The notes under the pieces were generated by a model, which was not told the DNA's origin, did not search any database, and was given only the letters and a program-made list of their open reading frames with translations. A DNA stretch of 64,000 nucleotides from positions 124,001 through 188,000 of the forward strand of contig NZ_AQGU01000027.1 of NCBI RefSeq assembly GCF_014905615.1, in the 5' to 3' direction. Numbering within the stretch: the first letter of the stretch is position 1; every line of letters starts with the position of its first letter. The translations under genes were made by a program, and so were the position numbers. Below are positions 17,100 to 27,044 of the stretch, in pieces. This DNA is from Pseudoalteromonas aliena SW19 (lineage in GTDB: Bacteria; Pseudomonadota; Gammaproteobacteria; Enterobacterales; Alteromonadaceae).

Positions 17100-18748
17100 T
17101 GCAATTACACGACTTACTGCTAAATAAATTTAGCATAGATCCGCACGATCTTGAACGTGCAACAAGCTACCAAGCAAAGTACAGTGGCCGGTTAGAGCAA
17201 ATTCTTGTCAATATGGGGAGTTTACCAGAGGATCAAGTTGCATTATTACTTAGTGAATATTTGGATATCCCTTTATTTACTAATGAGCAATATGCAAATT
17301 TTACGCCTTTGCTAATCGACAAACCAACGCTCGATATTTTTATAGCTCAAAATTGGGTGCCTATTAGTGAAAGCGCCCAGCATATTGAGTTTGCATGTAA
17401 AGATCCGCTAAACCAAGTAATGAATGAATGGTTAATTAAAAATAACCAAGCGTACTCGTTATTTATAGCAAACGAAGTTGATACACAGCTTCTCATTGCT
17501 AAATACGAAGAACCAACCGCAGATGTGTTGGACGATAACCCACTTGATGAAGAAGAGCGACTCAAAGAACTTGCCACAGAAGCACCAACAGTAAACTTAC
17601 TTAATTCCTTAATTAGTCGTGCATTACGCCAAGGTGCGTCCGATATGCATCTTGAACCTTATCAAGGGCGTTATCGTGCACGTTTTCGTGTTGACGGCGT
17701 ATTACACGAAGCGGAAACAATTTCGGCTCGCAAACAGTTGCCTATCATTACCCGATTAAAAATACTGTCTGGTATGGATATTGCTGAAAAACGTCGTCCG
17801 CAAGATGGCAAAATAGAAATGAAAATTGCCAATCAAGAAATCGATATTCGAGTATCGGCTTTGCCTCTAAATGATGGCGAGTCAGTCGTAATGCGTTTTT
17901 TACGAAAAGAAAACGTGCGTTACGACATGTCTGTATTAGGTTTGTCTGCTGATATTAATCAAATGATTTTAGAAGACATAAAAACGACCGCTGGGGTTGT
18001 ATTGCTTACAGGACCAACGGGCTCGGGTAAAACAACGACTTTATACACATTTTTAAACGCCTTAAATAACGATGATGTAAAAATCATTACTTTAGAGGAT
18101 CCTGTTGAATACCAGCTTCCTGGTATAAACCAAGTACAGGTTAACAGTGATATAGGTTTTGACTTTTCGGCAGGTCTACGTTCAATTGTACGTCAAGATC
18201 CCGACGTCATAATGTTAGGTGAAATACGCGACAAAGAAACAGCACAAATAGCGTTGCAATCAGCGCTAACGGGGCACTTAGTATTTAGTACTGTACATAC
18301 CAACGATGCAGCCAGTGCGTATACACGTTTACTTGACTTAGGTGTTGAAGAGTTTTTACTTAATGCAGCACTAGTATCAATTGTTGCTCAGCGTTTAGCT
18401 CGTAAAATTTGTGCACATTGCTCAGAGCCAGAGCCAGATGCGCAAGTACTTATAGAAAAATACAACTTAGATAGCTTTGCTCAACGCTTTAATCTACCAA
18501 AAATAGAGTTAAAACGTGGCAAAGGCTGCGAGCATTGTAGCCAAACAGGGTATAAAGGCCGTATGGCTGTAACGGAGTATTTACGTTGTGATAGCGAAAT
18601 AAAAGCAATGCCAAAAGATGCCGATTTTATACCTAAAGCTAAACAGCATAATCAAAGCTTAAACAGACGCACATTGCTCGAAGATGGCTTATACAAAGCG
18701 GTACTTGGACACACAACTATAGCAGAAGTGATTAGGGTAGCAGGTTAA
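17099..18748 (+). CDS. gspE: T2SS assembly ATPase, GspE-like
   Basis: Cytoplasmic hexameric ATPase that drives pseudopilus assembly. The N-terminal 150 residues are a GspE-N/MshEN-like region; the ATPase core has Walker A GPTGSGKTTT (about residues 304-313), the Asp box ITLEDPVEYQLPGINQVQVN, Walker B DPDVIMLGEIRD and the His box LVFSTVHTNDAAS. Two cysteine pairs, CAHC (about 438) and CEHC (about 477), form the zinc-binding subdomain common to GspE and PilB. 549 residues. Start and stop overlap both neighbours (ATGA-type junctions), so translation is coupled through gspG-gspE-gspF. Confidence 0.9.
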   Translation: MQLHDLLLNKFSIDPHDLERATSYQAKYSGRLEQILVNMGSLPEDQVALLLSEYLDIPLFTNEQYANFTPLLIDKPTLDIFIAQNWVPISESAQHIEFACKDPLNQVMNEWLIKNNQAYSLFIANEVDTQLLIAKYEEPTADVLDDNPLDEEERLKELATEAPTVNLLNSLISRALRQGASDMHLEPYQGRYRARFRVDGVLHEAETISARKQLPIITRLKILSGMDIAEKRRPQDGKIEMKIANQEIDIRVSALPLNDGESVVMRFLRKENVRYDMSVLGLSADINQMILEDIKTTAGVVLLTGPTGSGKTTTLYTFLNALNNDDVKIITLEDPVEYQLPGINQVQVNSDIGFDFSAGLRSIVRQDPDVIMLGEIRDKETAQIALQSALTGHLVFSTVHTNDAASAYTRLLDLGVEEFLLNAALVSIVAQRLARKICAHCSEPEPDAQVLIEKYNLDSFAQRFNLPKIELKRGKGCEHCSQTGYKGRMAVTEYLRCDSEIKAMPKDADFIPKAKQHNQSLNRRTLLEDGLYKAVLGHTTIAEVIRVAG

Positions 18749-19950
18749 TGCCACTATTTAATTACAAGGCGTACGATGCTTCAGGCGCTAAATCGCAAGG
18801 GCAAATAGATGCGCTCAGCCAACAAGATGCTATAGCAAAATTAAAAAGCCAAAAGTTACTAGCCTTTGAAGTCAGAGAAGAAAAAAAACACGTATCGTTT
18901 GGGCTATCGTTTAATAACAAAATATCGTTATCGGATCTCGAATTTTTAACTGCAGAGCTAAGCTTGTTATTAGCAACAGGGGTTAGAATCGATCGTGGTT
19001 TAGATATAATTAGGCGGACCAAAGCAAAGCCTGCATTGGCTAAAATGCTAGGCGATATAAGCAACACAATAAAAAAAGGCAGTAGCTTATCGCAAGCATG
19101 CAGGGCGCATCCTGAGGTATTCGATAACCTTTACTGTAACTTAATTGAGTTAGGTGAAGCCTCAGGGAATTTAAGCGAAATATTTGCAGGACTTGCTAAA
19201 GATCTAAAATTCAAACGAGAGCTGCAACGTAAAATAATAGGCTCGCTTACCTACCCTTGCGTTATTTTATTTGTATGTGTGTTAAGTATATTTTTTATAT
19301 TTAACTTTATCATACCTAAAATGGCCGATATGTTTGGTCAGCTCGACACTATGCCTTGGTACACTGAGCTAATGTTATCTATTAGCGCGTGGATGAATCA
19401 ATACCAAGGGTTGCTCGTACTAGGGGTTATAGCTACAATACCGGCATTAATGTGGGCTTCAAAAAAGCCAGCATTTTTAAAGTGGTGGCACACATCTGCA
19501 CTTAAACTGCCTGTTGTTGCTAACGCTACTATAACGGTAGAGCGCATACGTTTTAATAGCGGTTTAAGCTTAATGCTTAAAGCCGGTGTACCTATCGATC
19601 AAGCCCTTGAGCTCTCAACCGGTAATATTAAAAATCACGTGTTAAATCGCGAGATGAATATTGCCCGTAAAAAAGTTAAACGTGGTAGCCAGCTAACGCC
19701 TACACTTGAGCAGACATCTTTGTACCCACCATTTTATATTTCACTACTCGAAGTAGGTGAAGAATCGGGAAACCTCGATATTGTGTTTGAAGAAATAGCC
19801 AATCGCTCACGCCAAGATTTTGAAACTTGGACCGACAACATGACAGCATTAATAGAACCATTAATGATTTTATTTATGGGTGGATTTGTCGGTGGTATTG
19901 TTGTTGTAATGCTAATGAGCATGATTTCACTAAACGACGTAGGTTTTTAA
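18748..19950 (+). CDS. gspF: T2SS inner-membrane platform protein, GspF-like
   Basis: Polytopic platform protein that links the ATPase to the growing pseudopilus. It begins MPLFNYKAYDASGAKSQG, has two T2SSF cytoplasmic domains (about residues 70-190 and 270-390), each with the repeating motif LxELGEASGNL / LLEVGEESGNLD, and three membrane helices: about 168-192, 215-233 and 370-394. 400 residues, usual length. The gene overlaps gspE by one base, and the next pseudopilin starts one base after the stop. Confidence 0.9.
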   Translation: MPLFNYKAYDASGAKSQGQIDALSQQDAIAKLKSQKLLAFEVREEKKHVSFGLSFNNKISLSDLEFLTAELSLLLATGVRIDRGLDIIRRTKAKPALAKMLGDISNTIKKGSSLSQACRAHPEVFDNLYCNLIELGEASGNLSEIFAGLAKDLKFKRELQRKIIGSLTYPCVILFVCVLSIFFIFNFIIPKMADMFGQLDTMPWYTELMLSISAWMNQYQGLLVLGVIATIPALMWASKKPAFLKWWHTSALKLPVVANATITVERIRFNSGLSLMLKAGVPIDQALELSTGNIKNHVLNREMNIARKKVKRGSQLTPTLEQTSLYPPFYISLLEVGEESGNLDIVFEEIANRSRQDFETWTDNMTALIEPLMILFMGGFVGGIVVVMLMSMISLNDVGF

Positions 19951-20361
19951 ATGTACTTAGTTAGTCGTAGGTTTAATAAAGGGTTTACCCTAATTGAGCT
20001 TATTATTGTGCTTAGTATTGTTGGTTTATTATTAGCTGTTGTTGCGCCTATTTCTATTAAAGCGGTTGATAAAACAGAAGCTAAAACAGAGCTGTTAACT
20101 ACTACAAAGTGGATTAAAAACATTGGTTTTCAAGCATTCATAGAACAGCAAAATTATGCACTAGAACTCAATGGTAATACATTAAATTTATATTCAAAAC
20201 CAAGTAATGAGTTGATTAAAACAAAAACCTTAGAATCATTAAAATTTACCCTACAGTGGGTTAACTTTAATGCAAATGGTTTTGTTAGTCCGCAACAAAT
20301 TAATGGCCACTTTAGAGACCAACCATTATCTATTTCGTTAGAGCTTGCGAATGAAAAATAA
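19951..20361 (+). CDS. gspH: minor pseudopilin, GspH-like
   Basis: Small type IV pilin-like protein, predicted minor pseudopilin at or near the pseudopilus tip. A short positively charged leader (MYLVSRRFNKG) is followed by FTLIELIIVLSIVGLLLAVV with Glu at +5. The remaining 100 residues form a small globular part without recognisable motif. 136 residues. Assignment to GspH is by position after gspF and by size; the sequence itself only proves a class III pseudopilin. It overlaps the next gene by 11 nt. Confidence 0.75.
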   Translation: MYLVSRRFNKGFTLIELIIVLSIVGLLLAVVAPISIKAVDKTEAKTELLTTTKWIKNIGFQAFIEQQNYALELNGNTLNLYSKPSNELIKTKTLESLKFTLQWVNFNANGFVSPQQINGHFRDQPLSISLELANEK

Positions 20362-20782
20362 CAACAATAGCGGGTTTACACTAATAGAGTTACTGGTTGC
20401 CACCATTATTTTATTCACCGCCATGGGGGCCGTATCGCTTATTTACCGAGGTGCATTTATATCAAGCGAAAAAGCCAGCAACCACGTTAACATAGTGGCT
20501 AACGTGCCCGCGTTATTAAGCCAAATAAAACAAGATGTACAAAATGCAAGCTCACAGCAAACGCAATTAAACGCTCAAGGCAGTGCTTGGCAAAGTACAT
20601 ATACGTGGCAAGCCACAGTGCAACAAACTAAAACAGTAACCGACGATGTAAGTAAGTTAGAGTTTGGTGAGCAAATGGCATTAAAAAAGCAATTTAAATT
20701 ATGGCAAGTTGTTTTAACCATTAACAGCAACGGAATTGTAAAAAACTATACCTTTAACGAAGTAAGCTGGCACGATGCATAA
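20351..20782 (+). CDS. gspI: minor pseudopilin, GspI-like
   Basis: Second minor pseudopilin. Leader MKNNNNSG, then FTLIELLVATIILFTAMGAV with +5 Glu, followed by a short globular region rich in Gln and Ser. I start at ATG 20351, inside the end of the previous gene, because the upstream TTG at 20345 has no separate ribosome-binding site. 143 residues. GspI is suggested by size and order (H-I-J-K); the sequence alone could equally be called a PilV-type pseudopilin. It overlaps the next gene by 8 nt. Confidence 0.7.
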   Translation: MKNNNNSGFTLIELLVATIILFTAMGAVSLIYRGAFISSEKASNHVNIVANVPALLSQIKQDVQNASSQQTQLNAQGSAWQSTYTWQATVQQTKTVTDDVSKLEFGEQMALKKQFKLWQVVLTINSNGIVKNYTFNEVSWHDA

Positions 20783-21455
20783 GCAGCAAGGTTTTACCCT
20801 TATTGAATTGCTAATATCGGTGACGTTACTGTCGTTACTGATGTTTACTGGTAACTACGTATATATGCAGTTAGCTTCGCGTTGGGATAAAGAGCTGGGC
20901 AGTTTTGAACAAAATGCAGCGCAAACTAGAGCCGTTTATCTATTACAAAATACCATTGACGGTATTGAACCTTATTTAATTAAAAATAAAAAAGGTCGTC
21001 CAGAAATGTTTTTTGTAGGAGGCATTGATAGCTTATTAGCCATTACTAAGCGCGGCCTTATAGATACACAAAACCCCGAAATATTTAGGCTAACCGCTGC
21101 GCAAAACCCCAATGGTAAATACAATCTAGTTTATCAAGCTATATCCGGCAGTGAGTTACTGCTAATCAATAGCGAGCAAAATATAGAGTTTACACAGCAA
21201 AAAATCTTATTAACTAACTTAGATGAAGTAAACATAAGCTATTTGGGCTGGAAAAGCCTGGATGAAATGGCAATGCAAACTCCTGGCGTAGTGCCGACTT
21301 GGCAAACTAGCTACTCGGGGTTAGATCAGCAACTTACGCCACAAAAAATAAAAATCACCCTCGTTAAAAACCAACAAGTACTCGCGTTTTACAGCCAGTT
21401 AGATAAAGAATCTAATAGCTGGTTTAGTAACTATATACAAACGGGTGACTTTTAA
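20775..21455 (+). CDS. gspJ: minor pseudopilin, GspJ-like
   Basis: Third minor pseudopilin. Leader MHKQQG, cleavage before FTLIELLISVTLLSLLMFTG, Glu at +5. The globular domain is larger than in the preceding two (226 residues in total), which fits GspJ, and contains repeated Gln-rich strands and SYLGWKSLDEM. GspJ normally forms the tip complex with GspI and GspK, here encoded on both sides. Its stop overlaps the start of the GspK-like gene. Confidence 0.72.
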   Translation: MHKQQGFTLIELLISVTLLSLLMFTGNYVYMQLASRWDKELGSFEQNAAQTRAVYLLQNTIDGIEPYLIKNKKGRPEMFFVGGIDSLLAITKRGLIDTQNPEIFRLTAAQNPNGKYNLVYQAISGSELLLINSEQNIEFTQQKILLTNLDEVNISYLGWKSLDEMAMQTPGVVPTWQTSYSGLDQQLTPQKIKITLVKNQQVLAFYSQLDKESNSWFSNYIQTGDF

Positions 21456-22327
21456 TGCAGCGCGGTATCTCGGGCATAGCCTTAGTACAAGTACTGCTAA
21501 TAGTTGCGGTGCTTTCTATATTAGCATTGTATTTTACTCAATCAGCGCGTAACCAAGTGCATAATGCCACCTTAATGGTCGACAAAGCACAAGCGTATGT
21601 CGAGCTGCATAACGCCGAGGCCAATATACTGTATGCTTTGCTAACAGAAGACAAAAATCCGCAATCTCGTAAGCAAACAGATAATCAAAGTAATAGCGCG
21701 CTTATTGCAAATTGGAACTTTCATGACAAAGAGTTTAAATACAACGAATATGTAAATATCGCTTTGCAAGATTTACGGGGCTTACTGAATTTGCACTACC
21801 CCAATAAGCAGCGCTTAACCCAACTGTTGACCTACAGTGGTCTAAATGATTATGATGCGCAGCTAACTTCGCAGCAAATAATAGATTGGCAAAGCGTAGA
21901 TGCACGCAGCGATTACTTACCAAATAATGTAACCGCGCGCCATGCTGCTATTCACGACATTAGTGAGTTAAAGCATTTAGGTTTACAGCCCAAACAGTTA
22001 AATGCGTTGCAGGATAATACAACGCAATATAAAAAGGGGTTATTCAATCCCATGACAGCGCCAGACTCATTGCTTAATGCCTTGTTAAGCAACGACGTAG
22101 CAAGTCATGTTATTATGCTGCGTAATGCAAAACAGCTAACAGTAAATGAGTTTGCACAAGTAACTGGTTTTTACGAGAGTGAGGATATTATTTTATACCC
22201 GTCAAACTTATTTAAAGTTACCTTGCAAGCTCATGTGGGCGATGCAAATATTAAAAAAATAACTTATTACCATTTGCAACCAAATAAGCAGCTTGTTGTG
22301 AATATTGTTGCAGTTAAGGCGCAGTAG
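21455..22327 (+). CDS. gspK: tip pseudopilin, GspK-like
   Basis: Predicted pseudopilus tip subunit. The leader MQRGIS is followed by GIALVQVLLIVAVLSILALY; position +5 is Val, not Glu, the property that marks GspK among pseudopilins. The large C-terminal domain (290 residues in total) includes ALQDLRGLLNLHY and VNEFAQVTGFYESEDI, reminiscent of the SAM-like helical domain of GspK with its helix-hairpin-helix. It caps the H-I-J-K series and is followed after 8 nt by the GspL-like gene. Confidence 0.8.
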   Translation: MQRGISGIALVQVLLIVAVLSILALYFTQSARNQVHNATLMVDKAQAYVELHNAEANILYALLTEDKNPQSRKQTDNQSNSALIANWNFHDKEFKYNEYVNIALQDLRGLLNLHYPNKQRLTQLLTYSGLNDYDAQLTSQQIIDWQSVDARSDYLPNNVTARHAAIHDISELKHLGLQPKQLNALQDNTTQYKKGLFNPMTAPDSLLNALLSNDVASHVIMLRNAKQLTVNEFAQVTGFYESEDIILYPSNLFKVTLQAHVGDANIKKITYYHLQPNKQLVVNIVAVKAQ

Positions 22328-22335
22328 AGTATTTA

Positions 22336-23496
22336 ATGATTAAAAGTAAACTAACATTATGGATAAAAAAGTGGCTGTGCAAAAATGTAGTTTACTACAG
22401 CAATGCACCCTATAAGTTTGCTTTAAATGGCGAGCAAAAATTTACTTTAGTACCAACGCCCGTTGTAAGTGATGAAAGTAAAAACACAGCCCTAATACAA
22501 ATAGTAGGGCGTATACATTACTCAGAGCAAAGTGAAAACTACCCCATAGGCAATAAAAAAGAGCTGGTTAATTTAATTAAAATTAATAACTCTACTGTCA
22601 ATAATGAACCTAATACACACAATGCTTATATTATTAAGGCCCTAGAGCAAGATCAAAGTAAAGTAACGCATTGGCGCTTTACTGGCGTCCCTAAAGCATG
22701 GTTAAACTTGCCGGAAACTTTATTACTAAGCCAAACACTCAAAACTGAACAAGTAATAAGCAGCAGTGTATTTGCGGCTATGTTTGTAGCTCAGCATCAG
22801 CAAAGTGTGTTTTCGGCGTTAACAAGTCCGCTAGTTAATAGTGCTGAACGTTTTGCTGCAATGTTTGGCATACCTTGCAAGCATGTTATTAATATTAGCG
22901 ACCCCACACAGTACGCCCAAACGCTAATTAAAGGTTTGCAAGCACAACCTAAGCAGCAACTAGCAGCATTTTTTACGTTGCCTTCAGGGCTTTTTACTAA
23001 AGCACAGCTAAAAAAATCAGCCATAATATTTAGCGTGTTTTTTGGTGCATATGTTGCGTTAACCTGCGGTTATTTAATGTATAAAACACAGTCGCTGCAA
23101 AGTGAGCTGGCACAAAATAAAGGTGCAGTTAACCAAGCGCTTACTACGTTAGAGCAATTTCAAACTTCGTCCGACACGCTCAAAACGCTGCAAAGCTTTA
23201 CCCAAAGCCAGCAAATTTCAAGTTCATTGTTTTTTGTACTGCATCCGTTATTTTTATCAGCAGAGCTCAGTAATATACGCTTTGAAGAGGGTCGTTATGT
23301 ACTACGAGGCACCGCAGATAAAGCCACTAACGCCTTGCAAATAATAATAAACAATCCACGGGTAAATAACGCAAAATTTGACTACCCATCGCGTAAAGAG
23401 CGCCGTGGCGAGAGCTTTGTAATTAGCTTTACACTCACAACGTTACAAGATCAAAGCATGCCTATTGCACCCAATACAACTCGCGAGGCTAAATAA
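22336..23496 (+). CDS. gspL: T2SS assembly platform protein, GspL/PilM-N-like
   Basis: Predicted bitopic inner-membrane protein connecting GspE to the GspM/GspC part of the machine. The first 225 residues are cytoplasmic and poorly conserved; one membrane helix lies near residues 229-250 (SAIIFSVFFGAYVALTCGYL), then a coiled-coil stretch (QSLQSELAQNKGAVNQAL) and a small periplasmic ferredoxin-like domain with VLRGTADKATNALQII. The topology and position match GspL. No actin-like motif is obvious, so the call rests on gene order, length (386 residues) and topology. Confidence 0.65.
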   Translation: MIKSKLTLWIKKWLCKNVVYYSNAPYKFALNGEQKFTLVPTPVVSDESKNTALIQIVGRIHYSEQSENYPIGNKKELVNLIKINNSTVNNEPNTHNAYIIKALEQDQSKVTHWRFTGVPKAWLNLPETLLLSQTLKTEQVISSSVFAAMFVAQHQQSVFSALTSPLVNSAERFAAMFGIPCKHVINISDPTQYAQTLIKGLQAQPKQQLAAFFTLPSGLFTKAQLKKSAIIFSVFFGAYVALTCGYLMYKTQSLQSELAQNKGAVNQALTTLEQFQTSSDTLKTLQSFTQSQQISSSLFFVLHPLFLSAELSNIRFEEGRYVLRGTADKATNALQIIINNPRVNNAKFDYPSRKERRGESFVISFTLTTLQDQSMPIAPNTTREAK

Positions 23497-23498
23497 CC

Positions 23499-24092
23499 AT
23501 GTTTGATTTAAAACAGCCTAAACACCAGTTGGCCCTCGGTGCATTAGCATTACTAATTATATTAAAATTTATAATAGTGCCATTGTTTGATTGGCAAAAT
23601 GAGCAATTGAGCCAGTTAGCTAATTTACAAAAGCGTGCCAGTAAATCGCAAAATGTAATTATTAATCAAAACCAAATAAGCAAAAGTCAGCAGCAAATTA
23701 ATGCACAGCTAAAAGCAATTAATAGCTTATTTATTAGCTATAAAAGCGAAGCCGAATTTAAATTAGCCATGCAACAGCAAATAGAGCAAACCATTGCCAG
23801 TAAGCAGCTGCAAATAAACACCAGTAGTTGGCTTCCTAGTTTGTTAGTGGCTAACGGGCAATTAATGCGCCATCAATTACGTTTAAATATAAAGGGCAGC
23901 ACGCTTAATTATATAAAATTAATAACCTTGCTTGAAAATACCGCGCCAAAGGCTGAGTTAAAAACCTTTAATATAAACCTTAACGGGCAAAATAATGAGC
24001 AGTTAGGCCGAGTAGAAGGCACCATAGAGCTTGCCTTTTATATGCAACAGTCAAAAAGTGAACAAACTACAGCAATGCAAGAGGCGCTATGA
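23499..24092 (+). CDS. gspM: T2SS platform protein, GspM/PilO-like
   Basis: Bitopic inner-membrane protein. One membrane helix at about residues 10-28 (HQLALGALALLIILKFIIVP) is followed by a long Gln/Lys-rich coiled coil and a periplasmic domain with RHQLRLNIKGSTLNYIKLIT, similar to the ferredoxin-like fold of GspM and PilO. 197 residues. It follows the GspL-like gene by 2 nt and overlaps the next gene by 4 nt. Identification is by topology and order. Confidence 0.65.
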   Translation: MFDLKQPKHQLALGALALLIILKFIIVPLFDWQNEQLSQLANLQKRASKSQNVIINQNQISKSQQQINAQLKAINSLFISYKSEAEFKLAMQQQIEQTIASKQLQINTSSWLPSLLVANGQLMRHQLRLNIKGSTLNYIKLITLLENTAPKAELKTFNINLNGQNNEQLGRVEGTIELAFYMQQSKSEQTTAMQEAL

Positions 24093-24583
24093 ATAAATTA
24101 ACCTTAGCGGCTATTACGGCATGTGTATTGTTATTAATTAGCGATATTACGGGGCGTTTTATACAAAAACAGCCGCAGGGGCAAAACGACTTTTCTGCCG
24201 GTATTAATAATGCACAGCCTCTGCCTTTATTGTCAGATCCAGCAAATGTACAACTAACGCAGCTTTACACTAATTATGTTGAGGTGACTAAGCCAGTACA
24301 AACAGAGCAAGGTCTGAGTAAAGCAGCGCAAGCGGCGCAAAATGGTGAGTTATTAAGCGTATTTGCAGGCGATTTAGAACTGAGTCTTAAAGCGGTTATT
24401 TTTGCACCGATACCTTATGTACTTATAGAGCAAAAAAATATAAAAACGCAGCAAACTACGCTAGTTAAATATATAAATGAGCAAAGCGTGGAAGGGTATA
24501 CGCTGAGTATATTGTCAAATACACAGGTGGAGCTTGATAAAGCACCTCAACATATTACTTTAGTAATGTACCAGCGCGGTTAA
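24089..24583 (+). CDS. GspC/PilP-like periplasmic coupling protein
   Basis: Short bitopic protein of 164 residues: an N-terminal membrane helix (about 4-20, LTLAAITACVLLLISDI), a Gln/Asn-rich linker, and a C-terminal domain beginning near residue 90 with LSVFAGDLELSLKAVIFAPI, comparable to the HR domain of GspC that binds the secretin. No PDZ domain follows, unlike classical GspC. It directly precedes the secretin gene. A role as the inner-to-outer membrane link is inferred from this context. Confidence 0.6.
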   Translation: MNKLTLAAITACVLLLISDITGRFIQKQPQGQNDFSAGINNAQPLPLLSDPANVQLTQLYTNYVEVTKPVQTEQGLSKAAQAAQNGELLSVFAGDLELSLKAVIFAPIPYVLIEQKNIKTQQTTLVKYINEQSVEGYTLSILSNTQVELDKAPQHITLVMYQRG

Positions 24584-24613
24584 TTGCTTAATACACTATT
24601 GCACGGAAAAATT

Positions 24614-26689
24614 ATGAAACACAGCAAAACACTTATTTTAGGATTACTGGCAAGTGGCGTATTAGCTGGTTGTAACACCACCAATGGCGGTATTGCTCCG
24701 CAACCATCGTATTTAGAAAATACTACTATAGTAAACGTTAAAGCAAACGATGTAGAAAATTTAAGCACTAGCGATTCTAAAACCGCTGCTCAACACGGCA
24801 TCACGTATTTAGAGCCTTTAGCAAGTAACAAAACAAGCCAGAGCACCCAAGCCGACTTAGCCAGTAAATTTAGCAGTACCGAAACAGTAAAGCTAACTGC
24901 CGACAGCTTATTAGTAAAAGACTACCTGCATTATGTGTTTGGTGAGTTACTTAACGTAAATTACATTTTAGGCGAAGAACTCAATAATTCTAAAGATCAA
25001 ATAACCCTTAATTTGCAAGATGAGCTAAGTAAGCAAAAGCTATTCTCCTTGAGTGAGCAAATGCTGCAAGAGCGTAACATACTCATTCGTTATCAAGAGG
25101 GTATTTATTATATTCATAAGTCAGAAGGAGGCTTATCAAGTAACTTAGTTTACGGCTATGGCGCAAATCCAGAAGACGTCCCTAATTCAGCAAACGAAAT
25201 CGTACAACTTGCACCCTTTAAATCGGGCATGCAAACACCATTAGCAAACACGATTAGGGAGTTAACTAATGTTAATGCAACCCCATTATTTGACCAACAA
25301 GCAATTATGTTTAAAGGTAAACGCAGCGACATAATAAAAGCGCTTGAGTTTATGCAATTGGTCGATCAACCCGCATTTAGAAACCGCTCAATAGGCATGT
25401 ATAAGTCAACCTTTATACCGGTTGATGAGCTAGGTAAGCAGCTACAGAGTTTAATGAAGCAAGAGGGTATTTCTGTAAGCATTAATGCTTCAAATGAACA
25501 AGCAGTGTCGGTAGTACCAATAGAACGTACTAATACTCTGGTATTTTTCACCAACGACAAGCGCTTTATAAAAAGAGTCGAATATTGGGCGAAACAGCTT
25601 GATCAACCCGCCGACGGCAACCAAGAGCAATATTTTGTGTTTAACCCTGAATTTGCCAGAGCAGCAGATTTAGGTGAGAGCCTACAAGCATTACTAGGCG
25701 GTGGTACGTCACAAGGCTTGAGCAGCTCAACCTCAGCGGCGAGCCAAAATAAGCAAGTTGGTAGTAGTGGCAATAATACTAAAAGTAACGCTAAGCAAAG
25801 TATTTCAGTCAGCGTTGATGGCATGAAAATGGTGGTGGATTCGCGCTCTAATTCAATTATTTTTTATACCACTGGGGATGCATATCGTAATTTACTGCCT
25901 ATGATTAAGCGCCTTGATATAATGCCAAAACAAATCGTACTCGAAGTGATGATTGCCGAAGTCACCCTTACCGATGAGTTTAAACAAGGGGTGGAGTTTG
26001 CTTTAACAAATAAAGGCGTAGCAAAGCAAGGTGGTTTTAATTTAGATAACAATGAGTCAGGGTTATCTTATGTATTAAGTGGTATACAAGGCAGCCTCAC
26101 ACTGAATTTGCTGCAAAAAAATTCTTATGTAAACGTGCTTTCACGCCCAAGCCTTGCAGTGCGCGATGGTGTTGAAGCAAGTATAACTGTAGGTAATCGT
26201 ATTCCTGTGGTGGGCGACATAATTACCGACCCAGTTAATGGCTCACGCACTTCAGTAGAATATTTAGAAACCGGTATTGATTTACAAGTCACTCCAACCG
26301 TAAATGCGCAAGGGGTGGTATTAATGGAAATAACCCAAAAAATAAGTAATCAAGCGACCACTAGTGGCGCAGGCGGTAACCCGATTATTTTCGAACGCTC
26401 TTTAAAAACAGAAGTAATAGCAGGTAACGGGCAAACCATTATGTTGGGTGGCTTAATTAGCGAGAACAGCACGCTAAGCGATCAGTCGGTACCCTTTTTA
26501 TCAACAATCCCATTGTTTGGCCGATTATTTGATAGCACAGATAACAACACTAATAAAACAGAGCTAGTGGTATTGGTTACGCCGCGAATTGTTAACTCTA
26601 CTGCCGAGTGGGATAGTGCCTATAATCAGTTTAAATTGGGCTTAACTGAGCTTAAGCTCTCTGAAAGCAAAGTAGATGGCAAAAAATAA
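24614..26689 (+). CDS. gspD: outer membrane secretin, GspD/MshL-type lipoprotein
   Basis: Gated outer-membrane pore of the T2SS-like machine. A lipoprotein signal is visible, ending LLASGVLAGC, so I start at ATG 24614 with CGGAAAAA upstream rather than at the TTG ten codons earlier. The periplasmic part contains three N-type domains, then a Ser/Gly/Gln linker (about residues 375-405). The secretin core begins around PKQIVLEVMIAEVTLTDEF and holds VEYLETGIDLQVTPTVNAQG and EVIAGNGQTIMLGGLISE. 691 residues. It closes the operon; a 495-nt gap follows before the S-layer-like gene, the likely secreted substrate. Confidence 0.88.
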   Translation: MKHSKTLILGLLASGVLAGCNTTNGGIAPQPSYLENTTIVNVKANDVENLSTSDSKTAAQHGITYLEPLASNKTSQSTQADLASKFSSTETVKLTADSLLVKDYLHYVFGELLNVNYILGEELNNSKDQITLNLQDELSKQKLFSLSEQMLQERNILIRYQEGIYYIHKSEGGLSSNLVYGYGANPEDVPNSANEIVQLAPFKSGMQTPLANTIRELTNVNATPLFDQQAIMFKGKRSDIIKALEFMQLVDQPAFRNRSIGMYKSTFIPVDELGKQLQSLMKQEGISVSINASNEQAVSVVPIERTNTLVFFTNDKRFIKRVEYWAKQLDQPADGNQEQYFVFNPEFARAADLGESLQALLGGGTSQGLSSSTSAASQNKQVGSSGNNTKSNAKQSISVSVDGMKMVVDSRSNSIIFYTTGDAYRNLLPMIKRLDIMPKQIVLEVMIAEVTLTDEFKQGVEFALTNKGVAKQGGFNLDNNESGLSYVLSGIQGSLTLNLLQKNSYVNVLSRPSLAVRDGVEASITVGNRIPVVGDIITDPVNGSRTSVEYLETGIDLQVTPTVNAQGVVLMEITQKISNQATTSGAGGNPIIFERSLKTEVIAGNGQTIMLGGLISENSTLSDQSVPFLSTIPLFGRLFDSTDNNTNKTELVVLVTPRIVNSTAEWDSAYNQFKLGLTELKLSESKVDGKK

Positions 26690-27044
26690 AAAAACACATA
26701 AAAAAACACTAGATTTTATGTAGTTAAAAAGTATTGTTTTTAGTTGTTGGTTTTAATAAAAGATTGTTTTTTAAGAGTGTTATTTATAACTTAGTGAGTT
26801 TGTGCTTTATATTATGTGGGCTTGTAAGTATTTATAATCGGTTTTATGCATAGTGCTGCATATTTACTACACTGTATAAATGATCAATAAACGCTATCTA
26901 ATGATTTTATTTAAGCTGTTGTTAACAATATGTTTTTTTTGTTTATGTTTTTTATACCACGCTGATTTTTAAGGGTTTTTAAACCTTGTGCGCTGGTGCA
27001 TAAAACGGTAACATTAATCTATTAGTTTAAGCTTAGTTAATTGC
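26690..27044. other. AT-rich intergenic stretch between secretin and S-layer-like gene
   Basis: About 355 nt without a credible reading frame, very rich in A and T with several T runs. No strong intrinsic terminator is seen after the secretin gene. It may hold upstream activating (UP-type) sequence for the strong promoter that follows; nothing more can be supported. Confidence 0.4.

Noticed and set aside
16704..26689. MSHA or type IV pilus operon
   Set aside because: The GspG-type C-terminus (DPWGNPYIYK, SDGKEGGTDNNADI), a GspK-like protein without Glu5, and a single GspE-type ATPase without PilT point to a T2SS; no MSHA pilin or MshQ-like giant protein is present.
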